A DNA stretch of 64,000 nucleotides from contig JAJPIC010000027.1 in NCBI GenBank assembly GCA_021324915.1, forward strand, positions 1-64,000, read 5' to 3'. Below are positions 35,120 to 43,540 of this stretch, in pieces. The translations under genes and the position numbers were made by a program. The notes beneath the pieces were generated by a model, which was given only the letters and a program-made list of their open reading frames with translations, did not search any database and was not told the DNA's origin. The stretch's first letter is position 1. Each line of letters begins with the position of its first letter. The DNA is from Beijerinckiaceae bacterium (lineage in GTDB: Bacteria; Pseudomonadota; Alphaproteobacteria; Rhizobiales; Beijerinckiaceae).

Positions 35120-35605
35120 TTATTGCGCGAGCGCGTCAGCGCCGGCTTTATAGATTCCGTCGATGGTCTTTTGCGCGTCGGCGTCGCTCGTGCCCTTCTT
35201 GGCCTTGTATTTGCCCGACCAGACGACGTCGGACCCCGATCCGTCCGGCACGACCTTGATGGTCGAGACATAATGGGTGATCGGCAGCGGGCTCGAGACG
35301 ATCGCGTAGCTATAGCTCATGCCCTTGTCGTCCCATTTGAGCAGACGCTCGACGATCGTGCCGCCGCCTTTCAGGCTGAGCGTGCGAATCTTCTTGCTGT
35401 GCGATAATTCGCACTTGGCGACCGCCGGATGCCAATCGGCGATCCCGCAGAAATTGCCGACTTTTTTCCAGACGGCGTCAGGCGGATTGGTCGATTTCGC
35501 CGTGTAGCTCGAATCGATGGCGAAAGCCGATACGCAAGAAAAAATGAGCGCGGCCGATCCGGCAGCGAGAATCGAAAGAGCCCTGGACGTAATAACCTTA
35601 GACAT
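35120..35605 (-). CDS. Exported SRPBCC-fold protein
   Basis: This 161-residue protein has a signal peptide (1 to about 29, ending SAFA), then a START/polyketide-cyclase-like SRPBCC domain: NPPDAVWKKVGNFCGIADWHPAV at its start and SDVVWSGKYKAKKG near the end. Such domains bind hydrophobic ligands. ATG 35605 is chosen because GGAGGGAAA lies upstream; the longer frame to 35791 has no such site. Role unknown. Confidence 0.78.
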   Translation of the reverse strand: MSKVITSRALSILAAGSAALIFSCVSAFAIDSSYTAKSTNPPDAVWKKVGNFCGIADWHPAVAKCELSHSKKIRTLSLKGGGTIVERLLKWDDKGMSYSYAIVSSPLPITHYVSTIKVVPDGSGSDVVWSGKYKAKKGTSDADAQKTIDGIYKAGADALAQ

Positions 35606-35808
35606 TGAGCGTTTCCCTCCATCCCGTGAGGCGTCGAGCTTAGCCTCTGGCCATATCATGGCGCAATCCCGCTCGCCGAACTCTCGGCGCAAAGCTCGCG
35701 CGCTATTCGCCGCGTGCGGACCATCTTCTTGAGATCGCTGCGCAATTTCGCGCAATAGGAGCGCCCGTGCGATATTGGCGCACGGGGCCATGTCGCTGAA
35801 AAACGAAA

Positions 35809-35841
35809 AGCCGCGGGCGTCACATCGAGACGCGCGCGGCT
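35809..35841 (-). terminator. Terminator after His-rich gene
   Basis: A 13-bp stem with one mismatch (35809-35821 with 35829-35841) is followed on the minus strand by TTTTCGTTTTT. Confidence 0.65.
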
Positions 35842-35865
35842 CCGCGAAGCGCTAAAGCAGCTTCG

Positions 35866-36093
35866 TTAATGTTGCTGTTGCTGCTCCGGCGCCTGTGCTT
35901 TCGGCTTCGCCATATGGTGATGATGCACGACGTGGTGATGGGTCATCACGTGATGATGGTGGTGGTGGTGATGGTGATGCATCGTCTTGGGCGGGGTCGT
36001 GGGCGGCGCGCCGGTATCCGTCTGAGCAAAGGCGACCGGGGCGAAGGCGATGGAAGCGACGAACAGAGTCGTGGCGAAAAGCTTCTTCGACAT
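35866..36093 (-). CDS. Small exported histidine-rich protein
   Basis: This 75-residue protein has a signal peptide (1 to about 23, ending APVAFA) and a mature part of about 50 residues with some 19 His, including a run of ten (about 39-48) and two runs of three or four. It ends in a Gln run and His. GAGGGAG precedes the ATG. Such a peptide could bind Ni, Co, Zn or Cu in the periplasm, but this is inference from composition. It has its own terminator and no obvious operon partner. Confidence 0.65.
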   Translation of the reverse strand: MSKKLFATTLFVASIAFAPVAFAQTDTGAPPTTPPKTMHHHHHHHHHHVMTHHHVVHHHHMAKPKAQAPEQQQQH

Positions 36094-36276
36094 GGAGACT
36101 CCCTCTTCTCGATTTCGAGTGGTGTTGAATCAGCACTTGGCAATTTCTTCGAGCCGGCGCGGGCGTCGCGGTTGCCCGCCGCTCATGCCGGCGCATGTTT
36201 GTCGCAAACCGCCCCTTAACCGCGACTGAACAAACGTCGCGGAGATCCGGCTTGAGCGGGACCTTAGGCCTTGGGG

Positions 36277-39200
36277 TCAGACGGCTTCGAGGAAGCGCTC
36301 GGCTTCCGCCAATTCCACCGATACGAGCTGGCTCACGCCGCGTTCGGCCATTGTGACGCCGAACAGGCGGTCCATGCGCGCCATGGTGATCGGATTGTGC
36401 GTAATCGTCACGAAGCGTGTGTCGGTGCGCTTGCACATGGCATCGAGCAGATCGCAGAAGCGCTCGACATTCGCATCGTCGAGCGGCGCGTCGACTTCGT
36501 CGAGCACGCAGATCGGCGCCGGATTGGTGAGGAAAATGGCGAAGATGAGGGAGAGCGCCGTCAACGCCTGCTCGCCGCCGGAAAGAAGCGTGAGCGCCTG
36601 CATTTTCTTGCCCGGCGCCTGCGCGAGGATTTCAAGTCCGGCTTCCAGCGGATCCTCGGATTCGATGAGCTGGAGCTCTGCCGCGCCGCCGCCGAAGAGC
36701 GTCGTGAAGAGATCTTTGAAATGCGCATTGACCGCATCGAAGGCGGCGACCAAGCGTTCGCGGCCTTCCCTGTTCAGGTTGTGGATGGCCTGCCGCAGGC
36801 GCCTGATCGCCTCGATCAGATCTTCGCGCTCGGCGACGAGTGCGTTGCGCGAGGCTTCGACCTCCGCGAGCTCTTCTTCGGCGCGCAAATTGACCCCGCC
36901 CAAACGATCGCGCTCCTGCTTGAAGTGCTCGAGCTTGGATTCGATTGCCTGGGCCTCGGGCAGGGACTCGCTTTCGATCTGTGCGAGGCGCGCAAGCTCG
37001 TGCGGTTCGCATTGCAGCTCCGCCTCGATGTGGTGCGTAATCTCGGCAAAACGCTCGCGCGCGGCTTCGAGCCTGGCTTCGCTGCGTGCCTTTTCCTCGC
37101 GCGCAGTGCTCATGTCATCGAGCGCCGCCCGCGCCAGGCGATCGGTTTCGGCGAGTTTTTGCTCGCCCGCCGCCCGCGCGTCCGATGCATTGCGGCGCGC
37201 CGCTTCGGCCGTTTCGATCTGATCGAGCAGCACGCGGCGCATGCGGAGGAATTCGTTCGGCGCCTCCGCAAGCTTCTCGTGTTCGGCCCGCGTCTCCGAA
37301 AGGCGCGATTCGAAAGCGCCTATTTGCGAGAGCGCGCGCTCGCGCCGGCTCCGCCAGGAGGCAAGCTCCTGCGCGATGGCTTCGCGGCGCTTGGCGCGGA
37401 TCTGCGCGGCATGGAGGAGCGCCTGCAATTCGGCGCGCGCTTCGGCTGCGCTCGCGCGCTCGCGTGCGGCTGCCGCGCGCGCTTTTTCGAGGCCTTGGGC
37501 GAGCTCATCCGTTGCGCCGAGCCCCGACAAGGCTTCCTGCGCTCTCGCGCTATGTTCGCGCGCCTCAGTGAGGCTCGCATCCAATCGCTGCTCGGCTTCC
37601 TCGCGCGCCGAAAGGCGCGCCGCGATTTGCGTCCTCTTGCGCTCGGCGGCCGCCGATTTTTCCCGCATCGCCTCGAGCTCGCGCAAGGCCTCGCGTCGTT
37701 CCTGCCGCGCCTTGCTCTCGACTTCCGCCTTCTCACGAAGTTGGGCGAGTGCCTGATCCGCTCTGGCTTTGCAGCGATTGGCCTCGTCGCGGGCGACTTC
37801 CGCTTCGCGAACAAGATCGCCCAGCCGGTTTTTCTCGGCGAGGCGGCGCGCGGCCGGCGTCGGGGCCTCGGCTGCAAGCGTCAAGCCATCCCAGCGCCAG
37901 AGATCGCCCTCGATCGAGACGAGCCGTTGGCCCGCCTTCAGTCGCCCCGCCAAAGCCTTGCCCTCGCTCCTCGGCACGATGCCGATCTGCGCCAGCCGCC
38001 GGGCAAGGGCAGGGGGGGCTTCGACCTCCGCGGCAAGAGGCGCAACACCCTCCGGGAGCGAGGGATCATCGACGCCTTGCGACGGCGCCCAATGGGCGGG
38101 AGCTGCCGGATCGGTCGATGCATCGAGATCCTCGCCGAGCGCCGCACCGAGCGCTGCTTCATAGCCCCTGGCAACGCTGATTTCCTCGATGATTGCGGGC
38201 CAGGTGCTGACTCCCTCCGATTTGAGCAATTTGGCGAGAGTTTGCGCTTCCGTCTCCAGCGCCTGAGCGGCGCGCTCGGCTTCCTGCAGCGGCGCATGCA
38301 TCGCCATCTCGGCTTGCCGCGCTTCGGCATGGCGCGCTTCGGCGACGTTCATCTGCTCCTCGGCTGCCTTGGCCCTCGCGATCGCCGATTCGAGCGCGGC
38401 CTCGAGCCCTGCTTGCGCCTCTGCATCCGCGAGTTCGGCGCGAAGGCCCGCGAGTTCCTCGCGGATCTTGCCGAGTTCGGCTTCAAATTGCGCGACCCTT
38501 TGTGTTTCGTCACGCAGAGTTTTGCCGAACGCCTCCCGCCTCGCCTCGGCATCGGAAAAGGCACTTTGCGCGGCGGCGAGCGCATTCTCCGAAAGCGCGA
38601 GCGTCGATTCCGCCAGTTCGAGCCGGCGTCGCGCGGCAGCTTCCGCCTGACCTTCATCGCCGCCCATCTCGGTGAGTTCGGCGAGCTCGGCCTCGAGGCG
38701 CTCGAGGGCGCTCGCCGCGTCCTCGATCAAAGTCTGTTCGCGCGCGAGATCGGCGTTCATATCGGCGATGCGCTTTTCGAGCTCGGCGATGCGCGCCTTG
38801 GCGCGGCGTTCTTCCCCGTCGAGCGTCTCGCGGGCGAGCACGAATTTCTGCAACTCGGTACCTGCCGCCGCTTCCGCCTCGCGCAGCGGCGGCAGATCAT
38901 GCGCGGCAATCGCCTGCTCGCGGGCGGTCTCGGCCTGCCGCAAGGTTTCCTCGGCCAGCTTTTTGAGATCGGCTTCGAGCTTGCGCTCGGCCCCGGCAAG
39001 GTGATCGCTCGCCTCGCTGTAGTTGACGAGCGCAAGAAGCGCCTCGTTTCTTTTGATCTCGCCCGCGAGATTGCGATAGCGCACCGCCTGTTTGGCTTGC
39101 CGTTTCAGTCCGTCGATCTGCGACTCGATCTGTCTCACGACGTCTTCGAGCCGGTTGAGATTATCCTCGGCGCCTTTGAGCCTGAGCTCGGCTTCGTGAC

Positions 39201-39729
39201 GGCGCGAGTAAAGGCCGGCAATTCCCGCCGCTTCCTCGAGAATGCGCCGGCGCTGCTGCGGCTTCACCGAGATGATCTCGCCGATTTGTCCCTGTTTGAC
39301 GATCGCCGGGGAGCGTGCACCGGTCGAGGCGTCGGCAAACAACAAGTGCACGTCGCGGGCGCGCACCTCGCGGCCGTTGACGCGAAAGGTCGAGCCTGCT
39401 TCGCGTTCGATACGCCGGGCGATTTCGAGCGTCTCGGTTTCGTTGAAGGCAGCCGGCGCTGTGCGGTCGGCATTGTCGAGGGTCAAGCGCACTTCGGCCG
39501 TATTGCGGCTCGGGCGCGCATTGCTGCCGGAAAAGATCACGTCGTCCATTTCGCTGCCGCGCAAGGTCTTCGACGAGCTCTCGCCCATCACCCAGCGCAG
39601 CGCATCGACAAGATTGGATTTGCCGCAGCCATTCGGCCCGACGATGCCGGTGAGCCCGGGCTCGATCAGAAAATCCGTCGGCTCGACGAAAGTCTTGAAT
39701 CCGGCGAGGTGAAGCCTGGTGAATTTCAT
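36277..39729 (-). CDS. smc: Chromosome segregation ATPase SMC
   Basis: This 1150-residue condensin ATPase organises and separates the chromosome together with ScpA and ScpB. The N-terminal head has Walker A GPNGCGKSN (about residue 31-39) and a Q-loop region; two long coiled coils flank a hinge (about 500-630); the C-terminal head has the signature LSGGEQ (about 1049) and Walker B CVLDEVDAPLDD. Length is typical. The antisense strand is open for 1340 codons because of GC bias. It lies downstream of the dsbA-yccF genes. Confidence 0.96.
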   Translation of the reverse strand: MKFTRLHLAGFKTFVEPTDFLIEPGLTGIVGPNGCGKSNLVDALRWVMGESSSKTLRGSEMDDVIFSGSNARPSRNTAEVRLTLDNADRTAPAAFNETETLEIARRIEREAGSTFRVNGREVRARDVHLLFADASTGARSPAIVKQGQIGEIISVKPQQRRRILEEAAGIAGLYSRRHEAELRLKGAEDNLNRLEDVVRQIESQIDGLKRQAKQAVRYRNLAGEIKRNEALLALVNYSEASDHLAGAERKLEADLKKLAEETLRQAETAREQAIAAHDLPPLREAEAAAGTELQKFVLARETLDGEERRAKARIAELEKRIADMNADLAREQTLIEDAASALERLEAELAELTEMGGDEGQAEAAARRRLELAESTLALSENALAAAQSAFSDAEARREAFGKTLRDETQRVAQFEAELGKIREELAGLRAELADAEAQAGLEAALESAIARAKAAEEQMNVAEARHAEARQAEMAMHAPLQEAERAAQALETEAQTLAKLLKSEGVSTWPAIIEEISVARGYEAALGAALGEDLDASTDPAAPAHWAPSQGVDDPSLPEGVAPLAAEVEAPPALARRLAQIGIVPRSEGKALAGRLKAGQRLVSIEGDLWRWDGLTLAAEAPTPAARRLAEKNRLGDLVREAEVARDEANRCKARADQALAQLREKAEVESKARQERREALRELEAMREKSAAAERKRTQIAARLSAREEAEQRLDASLTEAREHSARAQEALSGLGATDELAQGLEKARAAAARERASAAEARAELQALLHAAQIRAKRREAIAQELASWRSRRERALSQIGAFESRLSETRAEHEKLAEAPNEFLRMRRVLLDQIETAEAARRNASDARAAGEQKLAETDRLARAALDDMSTAREEKARSEARLEAARERFAEITHHIEAELQCEPHELARLAQIESESLPEAQAIESKLEHFKQERDRLGGVNLRAEEELAEVEASRNALVAEREDLIEAIRRLRQAIHNLNREGRERLVAAFDAVNAHFKDLFTTLFGGGAAELQLIESEDPLEAGLEILAQAPGKKMQALTLLSGGEQALTALSLIFAIFLTNPAPICVLDEVDAPLDDANVERFCDLLDAMCKRTDTRFVTITHNPITMARMDRLFGVTMAERGVSQLVSVELAEAERFLEAV

Positions 39730-39840
39730 TGCGTCAATCGTCCCCGAATCGGGAAATCATACACGAGTGCGGCGCACGCCGCGCGACCGCGCCAGATGAG
39801 CGCCTCGACCTTCCCGTCATTTCATCCGAGCTTCGCTACG

Positions 39841-40251
39841 CTAGGCCTCAACCGGAACGATCATCTTGCCGATCGGCCAAAGGGCGAGGCCGGCGAGTTT
39901 CAGATGCGCCCAGGCGAAGGGCAGGCCGATGATGGTCACAGCCAGAACGATCGCATGTACCAGATGCAGAAGCGCGAGCCACCAGCCGGCGAGGACGAGC
40001 CAGATGATATTGCCGAGCGTCCCGAATGGTCCCGTTCCGATGTCCTCGCGACCCGTGAACTGGCTGCGTGGGACCGCGCGGTATCCGAACGGCAGGAACG
40101 CATAAGAGGCAATGTTGAAGGCCGCGCGCGTCCAGGGCAGGCCGACGATGGTCAAGGCCAAGAGAATGCCGGCGATGAGCCAGCCGGCAGCCATCCAAAG
40201 CCCGCCGGTAACCAGCCAAAGCAAATTCAAGAGGACGCGCAACGGCGACAT
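39841..40251 (-). CDS. yccF: YccF-family inner membrane protein
   Basis: This 136-residue protein has two YccF domains: near-repeats WLVTGGLWMAAGWLIAG and LAGWWLALLHLVHAI, each followed by a TI.GLP.. motif (TIVGLPWTRAAF, TIIGLPFAWAHL). About four membrane helices. Function is unknown. Its ATG overlaps the stop of the preceding DsbA-family gene by one base (TAATG), so the two are translated together. Confidence 0.85.
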   Translation of the reverse strand: MSPLRVLLNLLWLVTGGLWMAAGWLIAGILLALTIVGLPWTRAAFNIASYAFLPFGYRAVPRSQFTGREDIGTGPFGTLGNIIWLVLAGWWLALLHLVHAIVLAVTIIGLPFAWAHLKLAGLALWPIGKMIVPVEA

Positions 40252-40931
40252 TATTTCTTCACCAGCGGATCGAGGAGCTGCCCGAGTTGCTGAGGCGTGA
40301 GCTCGCCGCTCACCTTGCGTCCGTTGACGAAGAAGGTCGGCGTGGCATCAATGCCGAACTTGGCCGACGCATAGTCCCGTTCGCTCGTGACCTTGTTGTA
40401 AAGATCCTGGTTGTTGATGCATTTCTCGAAATCCGCTTGGCTCATGCCGGTCTGTTTGAGCAGGTTGGCCATGGCCTCGATCGGCTTGTCGGTGAAGGCC
40501 CAATCCTTTTGGTGATCGAAGAGCAGATCGACGACGGGATTGCGCTTATCGCCGGAGCAGCGCGCCAGCATGAAGGCTGCGGTCGCCAGCGGATCGAGCG
40601 GAAATTCGCGCAATATGAACTTAACCTTCCCGGTATCCACATAATTCTTGAGCAGCGTCGGATAGGTCTCGGCGTGGAAACGCGCGCAATGCGAGCAGGT
40701 CATCGAGGCATATTCGATCATCGTCACCGGCGCGTCGGCCTTGCCCTGGACAATATCGGGCAGAGCCTCGGCCTGCGGGGCCATGAGCTGATCGGGGGCG
40801 ACGACCGTGCCGGTGCCTTGCGCGCGGACCGGCGCGATCGAGCCGGTCGTTGTTGCGATGAGCACGGCGATCGTGAGCTCGAGAAAAGTCCGGCGACTGC
40901 TGGGATGCTTTTTCTGCATGAGCGTTTCCAT
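40251..40931 (-). CDS. DsbA-family thiol oxidoreductase
   Basis: This exported thioredoxin-fold protein has 226 residues from the longest start and about 222 from a Met four residues later. A signal segment (about 14-38, twin-arginine-like SRRTFLELT start) leads to the active-site motif CSHC in ASMTCSHCARFH, and a cis-Pro loop lies in GIDATPTFFVNG. It resembles the DsbA/BdbD group that makes disulfides or uses them for redox balance in the periplasm. The order DsbA-DUF721-mutY is common in Rhizobiales. It overlaps yccF by one base. Confidence 0.85.
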   Translation of the reverse strand: METLMQKKHPSSRRTFLELTIAVLIATTTGSIAPVRAQGTGTVVAPDQLMAPQAEALPDIVQGKADAPVTMIEYASMTCSHCARFHAETYPTLLKNYVDTGKVKFILREFPLDPLATAAFMLARCSGDKRNPVVDLLFDHQKDWAFTDKPIEAMANLLKQTGMSQADFEKCINNQDLYNKVTSERDYASAKFGIDATPTFFVNGRKVSGELTPQQLGQLLDPLVKK

Positions 40932-41037
40932 TGCGGGGAGGGCGAAAGCGGGGCTAGCAGTATGGACGAAATCTCAGGTCCTGTGCAGGGCAGGCCGGAA
41001 GGCCAGGGTCTTTTGCTGTCGGCGCTGAAAAGCCGGA

Positions 41038-41526
41038 TCAGAGCTTCCGGTCAAGAGCGGAGTCGAGGACCCGTGCACCAAGCCGGCTAAGTGCCTGACG
41101 CAGTTCTGCATCTTCGATGTCGGCGACGGCGGTCTCGGCGGCCGCGATCGCCTCCTGGCGGGGCGGCTGGCAGGGGTTTTTCACGGACCGGCGCAGGAGC
41201 GGGCCTTGCTTTAGCACGAGCCGGCCGACGCAGGCATAGCCGAGATGCGCGTTGACCCGCTCGGTGACGAGGCCCGAAAGGTGCTGCAATTCGAGCGCGA
41301 ATCCGCTTTCGACCCGGATCACCAGCGTCGCTGGTTCCTGGTGCGCGCGTGGCGGCCAGCGCAAACAGATGGGCTCGCAGGCGTGGGCCAGCCTTTCGCC
41401 GACGATTTCCTCCCAATAAAGGACAACGTCCGACTGACTGAAACCTTGCCGCGCGAGCACCGGATCGATCGCCGCTCCGACGAGATCGGCGAGCGGGCGC
41501 GACCATAAAGGCTTGTCTTTGCGCAT
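41038..41526 (-). CDS. DUF721 (DciA-like) protein
   Basis: This 162-residue protein has the DUF721 pattern: PLADLVGAAIDPVLARQGF, then VVLYWEEIVGERLAHACEP and a beta-rich segment TLVIRVESGFALELQH. Members related to DciA help load the replicative helicase in bacteria without DnaC. Whether this distant alphaproteobacterial form does so is uncertain. It is divergent from mutY, with 84 bases between starts. Confidence 0.8.
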   Translation of the reverse strand: MRKDKPLWSRPLADLVGAAIDPVLARQGFSQSDVVLYWEEIVGERLAHACEPICLRWPPRAHQEPATLVIRVESGFALELQHLSGLVTERVNAHLGYACVGRLVLKQGPLLRRSVKNPCQPPRQEAIAAAETAVADIEDAELRQALSRLGARVLDSALDRKL

Positions 41527-41610
41527 CGCTTCTTATAGCCCGCGAGCTTGAGGGAATCAAAGGAGCACACGCCGCGGCTCGATGGCATGGATCGGGCGGG
41601 CGGGCCGAAC

Positions 41611-42681
41611 ATGCGAAGCGCAACTCGCACCGCGCGCCAAGGCGCTTCGAGCGATGCAACCATCGCGCTGCTCAATTGGTACGATCGTCATCGACGCGTG
41701 TTGGCGTGGCGCGCAGAGCCTGGGGCGCCGGCCGATCCTTATGTCGTTTGGCTGTCGGAAATCATGCTGCAGCAGACGACGGTCGCGGCCGTCACCCCAT
41801 ATTTCAATTCGTTCCTGCGCCGTTGGCCCAACGTTACGGCGCTCGCCGCGGCGCCGCTCGAAGCAGTGCTGCAGCAATGGGCGGGGCTCGGCTATTATTC
41901 GCGCGCGCGCAATCTCCATGCCTGCGCCAAGGCGATCTCCACCGAACATGGCGGCGTCTTTCCGCAGACCGAGGCGGAACTGCGTGCTCTGCCCGGGATC
42001 GGGCCCTATACGGCGGCGGCGATAGCGGCCATCGCTTTCAACCGGAGGTCTGTTGCGGTCGACGGCAATATCACGCGTGTGATCGCCCGGCTTTATGCGC
42101 TGGAAGAGCGGCTTCCGGCCTTGAGGGCGCGTGTGAAAGAGAAAGCCGCGCAGCTGCAATCGGCTGAGCGGCCCGGCGATTTTCTGCAAGCGTTGATGGA
42201 TCTCGGCGCCACCATCTGCACGCCGCGCGGCCCGAAGTGCGGGGTCTGCCCGTTTGGCGACGATTGCCTCGGGCGTGCAGCACCGGAAAATTGGCCGCGC
42301 AAAGCGGCAAAGCGGGTTCGGCCGCAGCGCCGCGGCGCGGCCTTCTTCTTGCGTCGCAATGGTGCGGTTCTGTTGCGCACGCGTCCGCTCAATGGACTGC
42401 TCGGCGGAATGGCCGAACTACCGGGCACGAGCTGGACAGAAGATTATGATGTCGAAAGAGCCTTGCATGAGGCACCCTTCATCGCCGATTATGAGAAATT
42501 GTCGGTGTGCGTTGCCCATGTCTTTACCCATTTTACTTTAGCGCTGGACATATTCGTCGCCGAGGTGACCGAAGACGCGCCGGCAGGCAGCCGCTGGGTG
42601 AAAGAGGCAGATCTCGAGACCGAGGCTTTGCCGAGCGTCATGCGCAAAGTCGTTGCGGCAGTCAGGAGCTGCGGTTGGTAG
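41611..42681 (+). CDS. mutY: A/G-specific adenine DNA glycosylase
   Basis: This enzyme of about 356 residues removes adenine mispaired with 8-oxoguanine. Motifs include the catalytic Glu in EIMLQQTTV, helix-hairpin-helix LPGIGPYTAAAI, catalytic Asp in VDGNITRVIAR, the iron-sulfur ligands C-x6-C-x2-C-x5-C in CTPRGPKCGVCPFGDDC, and a C-terminal Nudix-like domain that recognises 8-oxoG. The frame is open to 41548; ATG 41611 (MRSATRT) is the more likely start. It is divergent from the DUF721 gene. Confidence 0.93.
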   Translation: MRSATRTARQGASSDATIALLNWYDRHRRVLAWRAEPGAPADPYVVWLSEIMLQQTTVAAVTPYFNSFLRRWPNVTALAAAPLEAVLQQWAGLGYYSRARNLHACAKAISTEHGGVFPQTEAELRALPGIGPYTAAAIAAIAFNRRSVAVDGNITRVIARLYALEERLPALRARVKEKAAQLQSAERPGDFLQALMDLGATICTPRGPKCGVCPFGDDCLGRAAPENWPRKAAKRVRPQRRGAAFFLRRNGAVLLRTRPLNGLLGGMAELPGTSWTEDYDVERALHEAPFIADYEKLSVCVAHVFTHFTLALDIFVAEVTEDAPAGSRWVKEADLETEALPSVMRKVVAAVRSCGW

Positions 42682-42703
42682 AAGGGCGCGAAAGGTCCGC
42701 TTC

Positions 42704-42988
42704 ATGAGCAGCAAGGGCGGCGCGGGGCGCGGCCGGCCGCGCTTGACTGTCGAGATCACCGAAGGCGCTTTTCGCGTCACCTGCGGTGCGAAATCCCTGA
42801 CCATTTTCCCCGAGCCCGATTTGCCGGGCGCGGCGGCCCCGGCCGATTTCGTCGTCCGGCTCGACGAGGTTCTCACCTGGGATCCGCCGCATGAGGACAG
42901 CGAAGTCGAGGTCGAGGATTTGCAGCGGATCGCGGCCGGCATCACGGCCGAGTGCGAAAGACGCGGCCTGACGGTGGCATTCGAATAA
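42704..42988 (+). CDS. Small protein, possible Imm74-type
   Basis: This 94-residue protein from ATG 42704 has a beta-rich first half (VEITEGAFRVTCGAKSLTI), FVVRLDEVLTWDPP, and a C-terminal helix (IAAGITAECERRGLTVAFE). This layout resembles the Imm74 immunity-protein family, which in many genomes occurs without a visible toxin. No toxin gene adjoins it; mutY ends 22 bases upstream. The family call is tentative. Confidence 0.5.
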   Translation: MSSKGGAGRGRPRLTVEITEGAFRVTCGAKSLTIFPEPDLPGAAAPADFVVRLDEVLTWDPPHEDSEVEVEDLQRIAAGITAECERRGLTVAFE

Positions 42989-42995
42989 AAAGCCG

Positions 42996-43540
42996 TCAGC
43001 TCGCAAAACGAATGGCGCGAGCGGGCTTGTCGGGCGTCGTCGGCGCACGCAGGTCGGCGAGTTCGCCCGCCTCGCCGGCGGTCATCGCTCGGCCGAAATA
43101 ATAACCCCGACCGGTTTCGCAGCCGAGCTCCACGAGCTTGCGCGCGTGCTCGTGACCCTCGATACCTTGCGCGGTAGTCGGCAGGCCGAGGCCTTTGCCC
43201 ATAGAGATAATGGCACTGATGATCTCGCCGTTCTCTCGGCTTCATCAATTGAATGAAGGATCGATCTTGATCCGGTCGAAGCGCAGTTCATCAAGGTGAT
43301 AAAGGCTCGAATAGCCGGTTCCGAAATCGTCGAGCGCGACACGAATCCCGATGTTCTGCAGGGATTTCAAGATTACCCGAGCCTGGTCGAGGTCCGCCAC
43401 CAGCGCGTCCTCGGTGACTTCGACCTCGAGCCGCTCGGGCGCGAAGCCTCCCTCGACGAGAATGGAAAGGAGGCGAACCGGCAATTGCGGATCTTTCAAT
43501 TGGCTCGGCGAAACATTGAGCGCGAAGTTCAAGGGAATTT
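42996..43540 (-). pseudogene. Broken EAL-domain (c-di-GMP phosphodiesterase) gene
   Basis: Pieces of an EAL domain remain. NFALNVSPSQLKDPQLP and RLEVEVTEDALV lead into the DDFGTGYSSL motif and FDRIKIDPSF, then a frameshift near 43225-43245 breaks the frame. The next frame reads EIISAIISMGKGLGLPTTA and ELGCETGRGYYFGRAM. The EAL start, any GGDEF domain and sensor parts are gone, and the 5' edge abuts the outer-membrane factor gene. Confidence 0.82.

Noticed and set aside
36271-40293. 1340-codon plus-strand open frame
   Set aside because: It is antisense to smc, which has every SMC motif. The long frame comes from GC-rich codon bias and its product is Arg/Leu-rich without domains.
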